A stretch of DNA of 64,000 nucleotides from Streptosporangium canum (GCF_900113865.1 NZ_FOQY01000013.1:140979-204978), one strand, 5' to 3'; positions 27,102 through 35,387 are shown, numbered from the stretch's first letter. The notes: generated by a model from the sequence alone, not told the origin. Program-made: numbers and translations.

Positions 27102-27834
27102 GTCTTCTCCCGTGGAGTCGCAGTTGCGCCAGGTCGGTGACGACGAGGTCGGCTCCGGCGGCCCGCAGGGACTCCCCGTTCCCGTGCCGGTCGACGCCGA
27201 CGACGACGCCGAAGCGACCCGCCCCGGCCGCTCGCACACCCGCCAGGGAGTCCTCCACCACTACCGCCTCGCCCGGCGGCACGCCAAGCTGCCTGGCCGC
27301 CTGCAGGAACAGTGCCGGGTCGGGCTTTCCCGCCAGTCCCAGCCGGGCGGCGTCCGTGCCGTCGACCCGCACGTCGAACAGATCGGTGACTCCGGCAGCG
27401 CGGAGCACCTCCGCGCAGTTGCGGCTCGCCGAGACGGCGGCCGTGCGCACCCCGCGGCGGTGCAGCTCGCGCACCAGCTCGACGGTCGACGGGAAGGGGG
27501 CCACGCCGTGCTCGTGGATCTCCGCCAGGAAGGAGGCGTCCTTACGCGCGGCGAGCTCGGCCACCGTGTCCGGGTCCGGCGCGATGCCGCGGGAGTCGAG
27601 GAAGCCGCGGACACCGTCGGCCCTGGACTTCCCGTCGACGTGACGCAGGTAGTCCTCGTCCGGGTCGAACGGCCGGAACCGCTCGCCGGACCGCTCGGCG
27701 CGCTCGCGCAGGAAGGCGTCGAAGACCCGCTTCCACGCGGCGGCGTGCCCCCTGGCCGTGTCGGTGATGACCCCATCGGTGTCGAAGACCACCGCGGCGG
27801 TCCGTTCAAGGTTCACGACTGCGGAAGGCGCCAT
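27076..27834 (-). CDS. HAD-family beta-phosphoglucomutase
   Basis: A 252-residue HAD hydrolase-fold protein of the beta-phosphoglucomutase group. The nucleophile motif is VVFDTDGVITDT (D18, D20). Motif 2 is VSASRN, the lysine motif is GLAGKPDPALFL, and the acidic motif is VVVEDSLAGVRAA. It would turn beta-glucose 1-phosphate from the GH65 enzyme into glucose 6-phosphate. The ATG at 27834 has GGAAGGGAG upstream; an alternative start eight codons earlier is less well placed. It is the first gene of the HAD-GH65 pair and has a DosR-like operator 55 bp upstream. Confidence 0.85.
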   Translation of the reverse strand: MAPSAVVNLERTAAVVFDTDGVITDTARGHAAAWKRVFDAFLRERAERSGERFRPFDPDEDYLRHVDGKSRADGVRGFLDSRGIAPDPDTVAELAARKDASFLAEIHEHGVAPFPSTVELVRELHRRGVRTAAVSASRNCAEVLRAAGVTDLFDVRVDGTDAARLGLAGKPDPALFLQAARQLGVPPGEAVVVEDSLAGVRAAGAGRFGVVVGVDRHGNGESLRAAGADLVVTDLAQLRLHGRRREPLAPHL

Positions 27835-27888
27835 CGCGAATCTCCCTTCCCCCTGCACGGTACGGCGCTGCTCACCACCGCCGGCAGG

Positions 27889-27923
27889 GCTGATCGGCCC
27901 TACCGGCCAGGGACCTTCGTCGG
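27889..27923. promoter_or_regulatory. DosR-like operator upstream of the HAD-GH65 operon
   Basis: Left arm GCTGATCGGCCC (weak), 9 bp spacer, right arm GGGACCTTCGTCGG (27910-27923, strong). It lies 55 bp before the HAD start on the minus strand and 26 bp from the next element, which faces USP5. Confidence 0.5.
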
Positions 27924-27948
27924 TAGATCAGGTCCAACATCCGGTAGA

Positions 27949-27982
27949 GGGCGAAGGTCCTCATGCCTCGGGACGATCGCCC
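27949..27982. promoter_or_regulatory. DosR-like inverted operator upstream of USP5
   Basis: Left arm GGGCGAAGGTCC, 9 bp spacer, right arm GGGACGATCGCCC, identical in both arms to the element before USP2. It ends 47 bp before the USP5 ATG. Confidence 0.75.
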
Positions 27983-28028
27983 CTGGGGAAACCGCCCGTG
28001 CCGCGATCCGATGGAGAGCGGGGGAGTC

Positions 28029-28877
28029 ATGACCGAATCGATCGCCGTCGGAACGGACGGCTCAGCCGCCGCGACCGCGGCCCTGGAATGGGCGGTCGAC
28101 GACGCCGCCCGCAGAGGGCTGTCCTTGCGGATCGTGCACGCCGTGGACCGATGGCCGTACGACGTCGCTGAACTTCCCGCGCCGGGTGGGCCCGACCACT
28201 TGTCGCGCCTGGGTGAACAGATGCTCGCCGAAGCGGTCGCGGCATCCGCCGAACGGGGGCCGGACGTCTGCGTGACCACCGAGTTGATCGAAGGGACGCC
28301 GGTCGAGGTCCTGGGCGAGCAGGCCGAGACGGCCGTCGAATTGGTGGTCGGCAGCCGTGGCCTGGGGGGTTTCGCCGGATCGCTGCTCGGCTCGGTCCCC
28401 ATCCGCGTGGCGGGTCACGTGCGCGGCGCGGTGGTGGTCGTGAGACCGGGCGCCGGAGAGCCACACGGTGAGGTGGTCGTGGGCATCGACGGTTCCGCCG
28501 AGTGCGAGCCCGCTCTGGGCTTCGCCTTCGAACAGGCTCGACTGCGAGGGTGCCCGTTGCGGGCGGTCCACGCCTGGCAAGCACCGGTTCACGCGTTCAT
28601 GTCCGAGGCCGGCCGCGACCTGGACGAGGTCCGGCAGGGACAGCGCCGGATGGCTGCGGACCGGCTCGCCGGCTGGCAGGAGAGATTCCCCGCGGTCGAC
28701 GTCGTGCAAGACGTGACGTGTGCGCATCCGGTGCCGACTCTCGTGGCCGCCTCGGCACGAGCCGGCCTGCTCGTCGTGGGGTCCCGCGGCCTCGGCGCCG
28801 TCGGCTCGGTCCTTCTGGGTTCGGTCAGCCGCGGGGTGCTCCACCACGCTCACTGCCCCGTCGCGGTCGTCAGATGA
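28029..28877 (+). CDS. Universal stress protein, two USP domains (USP5)
   Basis: A 282-residue tandem USP. ATP loops are GSRGLGGFAGSLLGS and GSRGLGAVGSVLLGS. Its start (MTESIAVGTDGSAAA) and promoter resemble those of USP2 so closely, including the operator and the CTGGGGAAA that follows it, that the two arose by duplication of a promoter-gene unit. The ATG at 28029 has GGGGGAGTC upstream. Confidence 0.93.
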   Translation: MTESIAVGTDGSAAATAALEWAVDDAARRGLSLRIVHAVDRWPYDVAELPAPGGPDHLSRLGEQMLAEAVAASAERGPDVCVTTELIEGTPVEVLGEQAETAVELVVGSRGLGGFAGSLLGSVPIRVAGHVRGAVVVVRPGAGEPHGEVVVGIDGSAECEPALGFAFEQARLRGCPLRAVHAWQAPVHAFMSEAGRDLDEVRQGQRRMAADRLAGWQERFPAVDVVQDVTCAHPVPTLVAASARAGLLVVGSRGLGAVGSVLLGSVSRGVLHHAHCPVAVVR

Positions 28878-29029
28878 ACCAGAGTCGTCAGATGAACCAG
28901 ATCAGCCTGCCCGGGGCCGTGTGGCGGGCTTCTCGCCGTGCCGGCGGGGGCGCTGACGACCACCGCGGATCCCGGATCCGCAAGAAGACGCCGGCCCGGT
29001 GTCTGCGCCGGCGTCCACCTCTCCGAGGA

Positions 29030-29701
29030 TCATGAAACGTGCCGGATGCGGCGGCCGGTGATCTCTGCCGGGACGATCCTGAGGTACAGTTCCCGCTCGC
29101 CGCCCGCCCAAGGCTGGACTCCCGAGGCGGCGGCCGCGGCCTGCTCGTCGGCGGAGACGTGATGGGCCCCGCCCCGGATGAGCACGCTCCAGCCCTCGCT
29201 GGCGGCGTCGTCGATCCGGTCGACCTCGAATGCGATCTTGAACTCTGCCCCCTGGACGCCGGTGCGCAGGTTGTCGTCGAGCGGGCCGCCGACGGCGGTG
29301 CGGACGATCACTGAGTTGTCGCGTAGCACGTAGTTGACCGGCAGGACCGCCGGTCCTCCGAGCTCGTTGAAGGCCACCCTGCCGACGCCGCCAGGAGCGA
29401 TCAGCCGCAGGCACTCCTCGGCCTCCAGCCTCTCCAGACGAGGGTGGGGAGCCGGACGGCCGCGCCCAGGTGGCAGGTCCATCGTTCCACCGAGCAGTTC
29501 GTCGACGTTGGTGTTCAGGGCGGTGGCCAGTTTACGCACGGTGTCGAGCGTCGGAGAGGCGGCCGTCTCCTCCAGGTAATCGAGGTATCCGGGATCGATC
29601 CCGGCCCGGCCGGCCAGCTGTTCGCGGCTCAGGCGCAGCTCCTTGCGCCGCCAGGCCACCCGACGCCCCAGATCGCCGGGGGCTGTCACACGTTCGGTCA
29701 T
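29030..29701 (-). CDS. XRE helix-turn-helix domain fused to FMN-binding split barrel
   Basis: A 223-residue two-domain protein. Residues 10-68 form an XRE-type helix-turn-helix (LGRRVAWRRKELRLSREQLA...LDTVRKLATALN). Residues 90-215 form a pyridoxamine-phosphate-oxidase-like FMN-binding split barrel (GRVAFNELGGPAVLPVNYVL, IAFEVDRID, GWSVLIRGGAH). The fusion suggests a transcription factor that senses flavin, F420 or a redox ligand; the signal is unknown. The ATG at 29701 follows GGAGATTCCG. Only a lone right-arm-like half-site (GGACCTTTCCGC, in the perfect TGCGGA-CCTT-TCCGCA repeat at 29780-29795) lies upstream. 28878-29029 holds no gene. Confidence 0.85.
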   Translation of the reverse strand: MTERVTAPGDLGRRVAWRRKELRLSREQLAGRAGIDPGYLDYLEETAASPTLDTVRKLATALNTNVDELLGGTMDLPPGRGRPAPHPRLERLEAEECLRLIAPGGVGRVAFNELGGPAVLPVNYVLRDNSVIVRTAVGGPLDDNLRTGVQGAEFKIAFEVDRIDDAASEGWSVLIRGGAHHVSADEQAAAAASGVQPWAGGERELYLRIVPAEITGRRIRHVS

Positions 29702-29924
29702 CGGAATCTCCTAACGGGAAAACAAAAACGATCACGGGTTGGGGGCCGTCGAATGCCGCGTGTCCTCAACCGGACCGCGTGCGGACCTTTCCGCATCGCT
29801 CTCTTCCCATCCGCGGGGAAACAGCGCTCAGCAGGTCAAGAGCGCCGCCGTGTGCCGGCCCGCCTTCGCGGAGAGGCGGTTCCCATGTCCTTCATTCCAC
29901 TACGGACGACGTCCGGTGACAGGG

Positions 29925-29958
29925 GTCGGAAGTCCCTGACGGCCGGGTCCTTCGACCG
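29925..29958. promoter_or_regulatory. DosR-like inverted operator upstream of USP6
   Basis: Left arm GGTCGGAAGTCC, 9 bp spacer CTGACGGCC, right arm GGGTCCTTCGACC. The arms are inverted copies with two or three differences. It ends 63 bp before the USP6 ATG. Confidence 0.75.
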
Positions 29959-30020
29959 CTGTGGAAAACGCCGGGAGAAGGTCGGATGGAAATGGAAGGG
30001 GAAAGCCAGAGGAGGACGAC

Positions 30021-30887
30021 ATGACAGCGCATGTAGCGGTGGGCGTCGACGGCTCACCTTCCTCGCGGGCCGCGGTCGAGTGGGCCGCCGACGACGCCGT
30101 ACGGCGCGGGTGCGCCCTGCGGATCGTCCATGTGTGCGAGCAATGGATATATGACATTCCACTGCAGACCCCACCGGGTTTTCGCGACTCGATGAGCGAG
30201 TCCTGCCAGGGCGTGCTGGCGGAGGCCGCGGCCCTGGCGCGTGAGCACGTCCCGGGAATCGAGGGCGACACCGTGCTGGAGACGGGCCACCCGGTCGAGA
30301 TCCTGCGGCGTGAGGCCGAGGACGCCGAGCAGATCATACTGGGCAGCCGGGGCCGCGGCGGATTCACCGGGCTGCTGCTCGGCTCGGTCTCCCTGGCCCT
30401 GGCCGGGCACGTGACCGTTCCGGTCGTGGTCGTGCGAGGGGACCAGAAGCGGACCCACGGTGTGGTCGTGGTCGGGTTCGACGGCTCGGCCCACGCGGCG
30501 GCGGCCCTGGAGTACGCCTTCGAGGAGGCCGCCCGGCGCGGCGCCCGGCTGCACGCGATCCACACCTGGCAGATGCCCGTCGTGGGGCAGGGGGCCACTG
30601 TTTACCCGCCGCTGTTCGAGGAGCTCTCCGCCGCCGGGCGGCGCGTCGCGGCGGACGCGCTCACCCCCTGGCGGGAGAAGTACCCGCAAGTGGAGGTCGA
30701 GGAGACGGCCGTCTGCGGGCACCCCGTCGCCGTCATCTGCGAGGCCGCGGAGGCCGCGGACCTGGCCGTCGTCGGCTCGCGGGGACAGGGCCGGGTCGGC
30801 TCGGCCGTACTGGGGTCGGTCAGCCATGGAGTCCTGCACCATGCCCGCTGCCCCGTCGCGGTCGTGCGCGCCCGGGAGGAGGCGTGA
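30021..30887 (+). CDS. Universal stress protein, two USP domains (USP6)
   Basis: A 288-residue tandem USP. ATP loops are GSRGRGGFTGLLLGS and GSRGQGRVGSAVLGS. The ribosome site GGAGGACGAC precedes the ATG at 30021. Like USP1 and USP4 it has an EQWIYDIPL-type stretch after the first strand-helix unit. Its TGA overlaps the ATG of a 43-codon frame (TGATG), and USP7 follows 64 bp later, so the three may be one transcript. Confidence 0.92.
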   Translation: MTAHVAVGVDGSPSSRAAVEWAADDAVRRGCALRIVHVCEQWIYDIPLQTPPGFRDSMSESCQGVLAEAAALAREHVPGIEGDTVLETGHPVEILRREAEDAEQIILGSRGRGGFTGLLLGSVSLALAGHVTVPVVVVRGDQKRTHGVVVVGFDGSAHAAAALEYAFEEAARRGARLHAIHTWQMPVVGQGATVYPPLFEELSAAGRRVAADALTPWREKYPQVEVEETAVCGHPVAVICEAAEAADLAVVGSRGQGRVGSAVLGSVSHGVLHHARCPVAVVRAREEA

Positions 30888-31018
30888 TGGACGTACGCGA
30901 GCTCACGGTGGCGCGGGTGACGAGCAGGACGCCGGTCGCCGTCGAACCCGACGAGTCCCCCCTGACGACAGGGAGGTTCCGCCTGGTCCCGGTCCTGCCC
31001 CAGGTCCCACAGGAGTGA
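30887..31018 (+). CDS. Small 43-residue protein, possible CBS remnant
   Basis: The frame starts at an ATG overlapping the USP6 stop and ends with TGA at 31018. Its protein begins MDVRELTVARVTSRTPVAVEPDES. That resembles the first strand of a CBS domain (as in VMTRRVISVGED of the neighbour at 18733), but no second strand or helix follows. It may be a truncated CBS gene that still is translationally coupled, or a chance frame. No homologue is recognised. Confidence 0.35.
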   Translation: MDVRELTVARVTSRTPVAVEPDESPLTTGRFRLVPVLPQVPQE

Positions 31019-31082
31019 CGCCGAGCCGTCACTCTCTTCCCGATCGTCGAACGACGTGACGTCACCACCGGAGGGGGCGCTG

Positions 31083-31904
31083 ATGAGGCGAGAGATCGTC
31101 GTCGGGTTCGACGGATCGCCGCAGAGCCGTACCGCTGTCGAATGGGCGGCGCGGGAGTGCAGGACACGCCGGACGGAGCTGACCGTCTGCCATGTCTGGG
31201 ACGGTCCCCACGCCGAGCGTGAGGCGGCGATCACCGGGCAGGTGCGCCGGCTGGCGGGCCGGACCCTGATCGAGGGGGTGGAACTGGCGGAGAGACTGCT
31301 GCCCGGCCGGTCCGTGCGGTCGATCATGGCCCGTGGGAATCCGGGGCCGGAACTGGCCTCGCTCAGCCGGGCGGCGGAGATGCTGGTCGTCGGCTGCCGG
31401 GGGCTCGGCGGAGTCGCCGGGCTGCTGCTCGGCTCGGTGAGCGCCCACGTCGCCACCCACGCCCTCTGCCCCGTGCTGGCCGTACGGCCGGCCGATCCGG
31501 CATCGCCGCCGTCTCCGGGGAACATCGTGGTGGGGGTGGACGGATCCGCCTGCTCGGCGGCGGCTCTGAGGTTCGCACTGGGGCATGCCCGGCTTCACCG
31601 GCTGCCGGTACACGTGATCCACGCGCGAAAGGACACCTGGCCGCAGCCCGGATGGGAGGTCGAGCGCTGGCTCGCCGAGGCCGTGGCCTCGCTGTCCGGC
31701 GACCATTCCGGCGTGGCCGTCACGGCCGGCGCGGTCAGCCAGCTGCCGCTTCCCGCCCTGCTGGCCCGTAGCCGTCAGGCGCGGCTGCTGGTGGTCGGGT
31801 CCCGGGGACTGGGCCGCGTCCGGGCACGGGTTCTCGGCTCGGTGAGCCAGGAGCTGCTCCACCGAGCCTCATGCCCGGTGGCCGTCGTCAAACAGCACGA
31901 TTGA
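31083..31904 (+). CDS. Universal stress protein, two USP domains (USP7)
   Basis: A 273-residue tandem USP and the most divergent of the nine. The first ATP loop is GCRGLGGVAGLLLGS (Cys in place of the usual Ser) and the second GSRGLGRVRARVLGS. Both halves are shorter, with loops missing after the first helix. The ATG at 31083 follows CCGGAGGGGGCG. No convincing DosR-like element lies within 100 bp, which fits co-transcription with USP6. Confidence 0.9.
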   Translation: MRREIVVGFDGSPQSRTAVEWAARECRTRRTELTVCHVWDGPHAEREAAITGQVRRLAGRTLIEGVELAERLLPGRSVRSIMARGNPGPELASLSRAAEMLVVGCRGLGGVAGLLLGSVSAHVATHALCPVLAVRPADPASPPSPGNIVVGVDGSACSAAALRFALGHARLHRLPVHVIHARKDTWPQPGWEVERWLAEAVASLSGDHSGVAVTAGAVSQLPLPALLARSRQARLLVVGSRGLGRVRARVLGSVSQELLHRASCPVAVVKQHD

Positions 31905-32012
31905 CAGCGAAGGCTACGTGAAATTACCGCGTCCGCAGCGCGTACCCGCAGCCTGCTCACTCCATCCATGGACCTGACGGGTAGCTCGCTCACAAGCACC
32001 TGTCAGGAAACA

Positions 32013-32060
32013 GGTCGAAAGTCCCTACGCAGGTAGTCCAGCGCCTCTGGGACTTCCCGA
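32013..32060. promoter_or_regulatory. Triple DosR-like operator upstream of USP8
   Basis: A perfect left arm GGTCGAAAGTCC (32013-32024) is followed 15 bp later by a second left-type arm ending GTAGTCC (to 32039), then a 9 bp spacer and the right arm GGGACTTCCCGA. The distance from the first GTCC to GGGAC is 24 bp, the same as in the element at 33029. It ends 52 bp before the USP8 ATG. Confidence 0.65.
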
Positions 32061-32111
32061 TGCCCACGTCCGACGCTTGAACGGACAGGAACCCTACGTG
32101 GGGAGAAGAAC

Positions 32112-33011
32112 ATGTCCTCCAACGACACCAGTCAGCCGGTCGGTCCGGACGCGCACGAGGGCTCCTCGCCGATCGTCGTCGCGGTGGACGGCTCGGCCGA
32201 TGCGGACAGAGCGGTGAGATGGGCCGCCGACGACGCCTTGCGCAGGCGGTCGCCGCTGCGGATCGTGCACATCGTGGAGCGCGGCCCCTATGACATCCAC
32301 CGGTTCGCCGCCCCCGAGTGGCCCGACACGATGATCATGAACGGGCGGAAGGTATTGGCCGAGGCCGAGCAGACGGCGCGAAGGCGCCAGCCGTCCGTCG
32401 AGGTGAGCACCGAACTGGTCGAGGGAAACCTGACCAGGGCCCTGTGCGACCAGGCTGCGGGCGCCACCGCGATCGTGCTCGGCAGCAGAGGCCTGGGCGG
32501 CTTCGCCGGAGCACTGCTCGGGTCGGTGAGCACACATGTGGCCGGTCATGCCCACGGCCCGGTGGTCGTCGTCCGCCCCGGCGGCGAGGAAGTGCACCGG
32601 GAGGTCGTCGTCGGCGTCGACGACTCCCCGCAGTGCGAGCCCGCCCTGGCCTATGCCTTCGAGCAGGCCAGGCTGCGCGGCTGCGCCCTGCGTGCCGTCC
32701 ATGCCTGGCAGTTGCCGGTGCACGCCTTCGCACCCGAGGTCTCCTACGACATGGACGAGATCCGCCAGGCGCAGCACCGGGTGGTCCAGGAGCGGCTCGC
32801 GGCCTGGCAGGAGAAGTTCCCCGAGGTGGAAGTGGTCGAGGATGTCCACAGCGCGCACCCCGTCGACGCTCTCACCAACGCCTCCACCAGAGCCGACCTG
32901 GTCGTCGTGGGGTCACGGGGGAGGGGCGCGGTCAGCTCGATATTGCTGGGCTCCGTCAGCCGGGGCGTGCTGCACCACGCCCACGGCCCGGTGGCGGTCG
33001 TCCGATCCTGA
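32112..33011 (+). CDS. Universal stress protein, two USP domains (USP8)
   Basis: A 299-residue tandem USP with an extra N-terminal stretch of about 20 residues before the first strand (IVVAVDGSADADRAV). ATP loops are GSRGLGGFAGALLGS and GSRGRGAVSSILLGS. GGGAGAAGAAC precedes the ATG. Its second half is very close to those of USP2 and USP5. The P1B-5 ATPase follows 87 bp downstream with its own operator. Confidence 0.93.
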   Translation: MSSNDTSQPVGPDAHEGSSPIVVAVDGSADADRAVRWAADDALRRRSPLRIVHIVERGPYDIHRFAAPEWPDTMIMNGRKVLAEAEQTARRRQPSVEVSTELVEGNLTRALCDQAAGATAIVLGSRGLGGFAGALLGSVSTHVAGHAHGPVVVVRPGGEEVHREVVVGVDDSPQCEPALAYAFEQARLRGCALRAVHAWQLPVHAFAPEVSYDMDEIRQAQHRVVQERLAAWQEKFPEVEVVEDVHSAHPVDALTNASTRADLVVVGSRGRGAVSSILLGSVSRGVLHHAHGPVAVVRS

Positions 33012-33028
33012 GCGCCGAGTCGTCCATG

Positions 33029-33079
33029 GGCCGGATGTCCTGATCGGAGCAGACCTCTGTTTCCGGGACGACTCAGCCC
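33029..33079. promoter_or_regulatory. Composite DosR-like operator upstream of the P1B-5 ATPase
   Basis: Left arm GGCCGGATGTCC (33029-33040), a weaker middle arm ending GCAGACC, a 9 bp spacer, and right arm GGGACGACTCAGCCC (33065-33079). First GTCC to GGGAC is 24 bp, as before USP8. The element ends only 20 bp before the ATPase ATG. Confidence 0.5.
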
Positions 33080-33098
33080 GCCGCAGGAGGCCGAGAAC

Positions 33099-35387
33099 AT
33101 GAGACGGTTCGCCACCATCGCCCTTCTCGGGGTCACCGCGACCGGATTACTGGCCGGGCTCATACTTCACCTGGCCGGTGCGGAGGCGGCCGGTGACATC
33201 GTGTGGGCCGCGGTTACCGGCGTGGCCCTGGTGCCCGCGACCGGATGGGTGATCTCGGCGCTGCGCAGCGGCCGGCTGGGCGTGGACGCCATCGCCGTAC
33301 TCGCCTTGGCCGGAGCGCTCGCCGTACGGGAGTACCTCGCCGGCGCGCTGATCGGCGTGATGCTCGCGACCGGCCGGGCGCTGGAGGACTACGCCCTGCG
33401 CCGGGCCAGGCATGACCTGAACGCCCTGTACGAACGCGCGCCGCATTCGGCCCGGCGCTATGAGGACGGGATGCCTCGCCTCGTGCCGGTCGATCAGGTG
33501 TGTCCCGGCGACCTGCTGTCGATCCCCAGTGGGGAGATCGTCCCCGTCGACGGGCTGGTGGCGGGCGATCTCGCGTTGCTGGACGAGTCGGCGCTGACGG
33601 GGGAGTCGATACCGGTGGAGCACACCGCGGGCGAGGCCGTGCGCAGCGGTGTGGTGAACGCCGGTGCCGCCTTCGACCTGCGGGCCACCCGGACCGCGGC
33701 GGACAGCACCTATGCGGGAGTGGTGGCGCTGGCGCGGCAGACCGAAACCGACAGCGCCCCCGTCGTACGGCTCGCCGACCGGTTCGCCGCCTGGTTCCTG
33801 CCGGCCACGCTCCTGCTGGCGGCCGCCGCCTGGTCGCTGTCCGGCGAGCCGGTACGGGCCGTCGCCGTGCTGGTCGTCGCCACCCCCTGCCCGCTGCTGC
33901 TCGCCGCCCCCGCGGCCATCGCCTCCGGGCTGTCCCGTACGGCGCGACACGGGGTGGTGGTGAAAGGCGGCGGAGCCCTGGAGAGGCTGGGCCAGGCCCG
34001 CACGCTCATCCTGGACAAGACCGGTACGCTGACCGCCGGACGGCCCCAGGTGGTCGACGTCGTGGCCGCCCCCGGCGCCCGCGCCGATGACGTGCTGCGC
34101 CTGGCCGCCGCGGTGGACCAGATGTCCTCACATGTGCTCGCCGCCGCGATCGTCGACGCCGCCCGCACGCACCGGGCCGCGCTGCCGCAGCCGGCCGAGG
34201 TCCGGGAGAAGCCGGGCACCGGGACCACGGGGGTGGTGGAGGGGCACCGGATAGAGGTCGGCAAGGCCGTGGCCTCCTCCTGTCTGGAATGGGAGCGGGC
34301 CCAGCGGGCGCGGGCCGCACTGGACGGCGCCATGACCGTCTGGGTGACGGTGGACGGCCAGGCCACCGGAGTCATCCTGCTCCGCGACGCCATACGGGCC
34401 GACGCCGCGCGGACTCTGCGGCGGCTGCGCAGCGCCGGGATCGAGCGGATGGTCATGCTCACCGGGGACCGGGCCGAGGTCGCCGAGAGCGTGGGCATCG
34501 TCCTCGGGGTCGACCAGGTGCTGGCCGAGCAGACCCCCGCCGCCAAGGTCCGGGCGGTGCGGCAGGAGGCGGCCAGGGCGGTGACCGTGATGGTGGGCGA
34601 CGGGATCAACGACGCCCCGGCCCTGGCGGCGGCCGATGTCGGAGTGGCGATGGGCGCCCGAGGTTCAGCCGCCTCCGCCCAGGCCGCCGACGTGGTGCTC
34701 ACCACCGACCGCCTGGACCGGCTCGCCGACGCCATGGACGTCGCCCGCCGCTCCCGCCGCATCGCCGTGCAGAGCGCCGCCACGGGAATGGTGCTGTCGC
34801 TGCTGGCCATGGCGGCCGCCGCGGCCGGAGCGCTGGCGCCCGCGGCCGGCGCCCTCCTGCAGGAAGCCATCGACATAACGGTGATCGTCAACGCGCTACG
34901 GGCGCTGCGCCCCGTGCGGGGAACCCGGGCGGTGGTCGACCCCGCCACCGAGGCCCTGCTGCGCCGATTCGAGACGGAGCACTCCACACTGCGACCGCCG
35001 CTGGAGCTGATCCGCGAGACAGCCGACGAACTGGGCGAAACCCCCTCTGCGGCGTCCTTGGACCGGCTGCGGGAGGTCCACGGCTTCCTCACCGAACGTC
35101 TGCTGCCCCATGAGCGGGCCGAGGAGCAGCGGCTGTATCCGGCGATGGGGCAGGTGCTGGGCAGCCCCGAGGCCACCGTGACCATGAGCAGGGCACACGC
35201 CGAGATCGAACGCCTCGTGCGGCGTCTGGGAAATCACCTCGCCCTCGCCGAGGCCGACGGGGTGCGCGCGGAGCAACTCGACGACCTGCGTGCCTGCCTC
35301 TACGGTCTGCACGCCGTCCTCCTCCTCCACTTCGACCAGGAGGAGGAGGCCTACTTCTCCCTGACTGTCGGCTCGTCGGCAGAATGA
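33099..35387 (+). CDS. P1B-5 metal-transporting ATPase with C-terminal hemerythrin domain
   Basis: A 762-residue heavy-metal P-type ATPase. The membrane metal-binding motif is TPCP (262-265), the mark of subgroup P1B-5, rather than CPC. The phosphorylated Asp is D306 in DKTGTLTAG; ALTGES and GDGINDAPAL are intact. The N-terminus has membrane helices and no Cys-rich metal domain. Residues from about 620 on form a hemerythrin-like four-helix bundle, with His/Glu ligands in TEHSTLRP, LLPHERAEEQ, SRAHAEIE and LLLHFDQEEE. P1B-5 pumps with such tails are known, for example Nia of Sinorhizobium, and are linked to nickel and iron export; the di-iron tail may sense iron or oxygen. Start ATG 33099. Confidence 0.88.
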   Translation: MRRFATIALLGVTATGLLAGLILHLAGAEAAGDIVWAAVTGVALVPATGWVISALRSGRLGVDAIAVLALAGALAVREYLAGALIGVMLATGRALEDYALRRARHDLNALYERAPHSARRYEDGMPRLVPVDQVCPGDLLSIPSGEIVPVDGLVAGDLALLDESALTGESIPVEHTAGEAVRSGVVNAGAAFDLRATRTAADSTYAGVVALARQTETDSAPVVRLADRFAAWFLPATLLLAAAAWSLSGEPVRAVAVLVVATPCPLLLAAPAAIASGLSRTARHGVVVKGGGALERLGQARTLILDKTGTLTAGRPQVVDVVAAPGARADDVLRLAAAVDQMSSHVLAAAIVDAARTHRAALPQPAEVREKPGTGTTGVVEGHRIEVGKAVASSCLEWERAQRARAALDGAMTVWVTVDGQATGVILLRDAIRADAARTLRRLRSAGIERMVMLTGDRAEVAESVGIVLGVDQVLAEQTPAAKVRAVRQEAARAVTVMVGDGINDAPALAAADVGVAMGARGSAASAQAADVVLTTDRLDRLADAMDVARRSRRIAVQSAATGMVLSLLAMAAAAAGALAPAAGALLQEAIDITVIVNALRALRPVRGTRAVVDPATEALLRRFETEHSTLRPPLELIRETADELGETPSAASLDRLREVHGFLTERLLPHERAEEQRLYPAMGQVLGSPEATVTMSRAHAEIERLVRRLGNHLALAEADGVRAEQLDDLRACLYGLHAVLLLHFDQEEEAYFSLTVGSSAE

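Noticed and set aside
30999..31035. DosR-like element before USP7 (CCAGGTCC...GACGCCGAGCC)
   Set aside because: The right arm does not fall at 9 or 10 bp and lacks GGGAC. USP7 is more simply read as co-transcribed with USP6.
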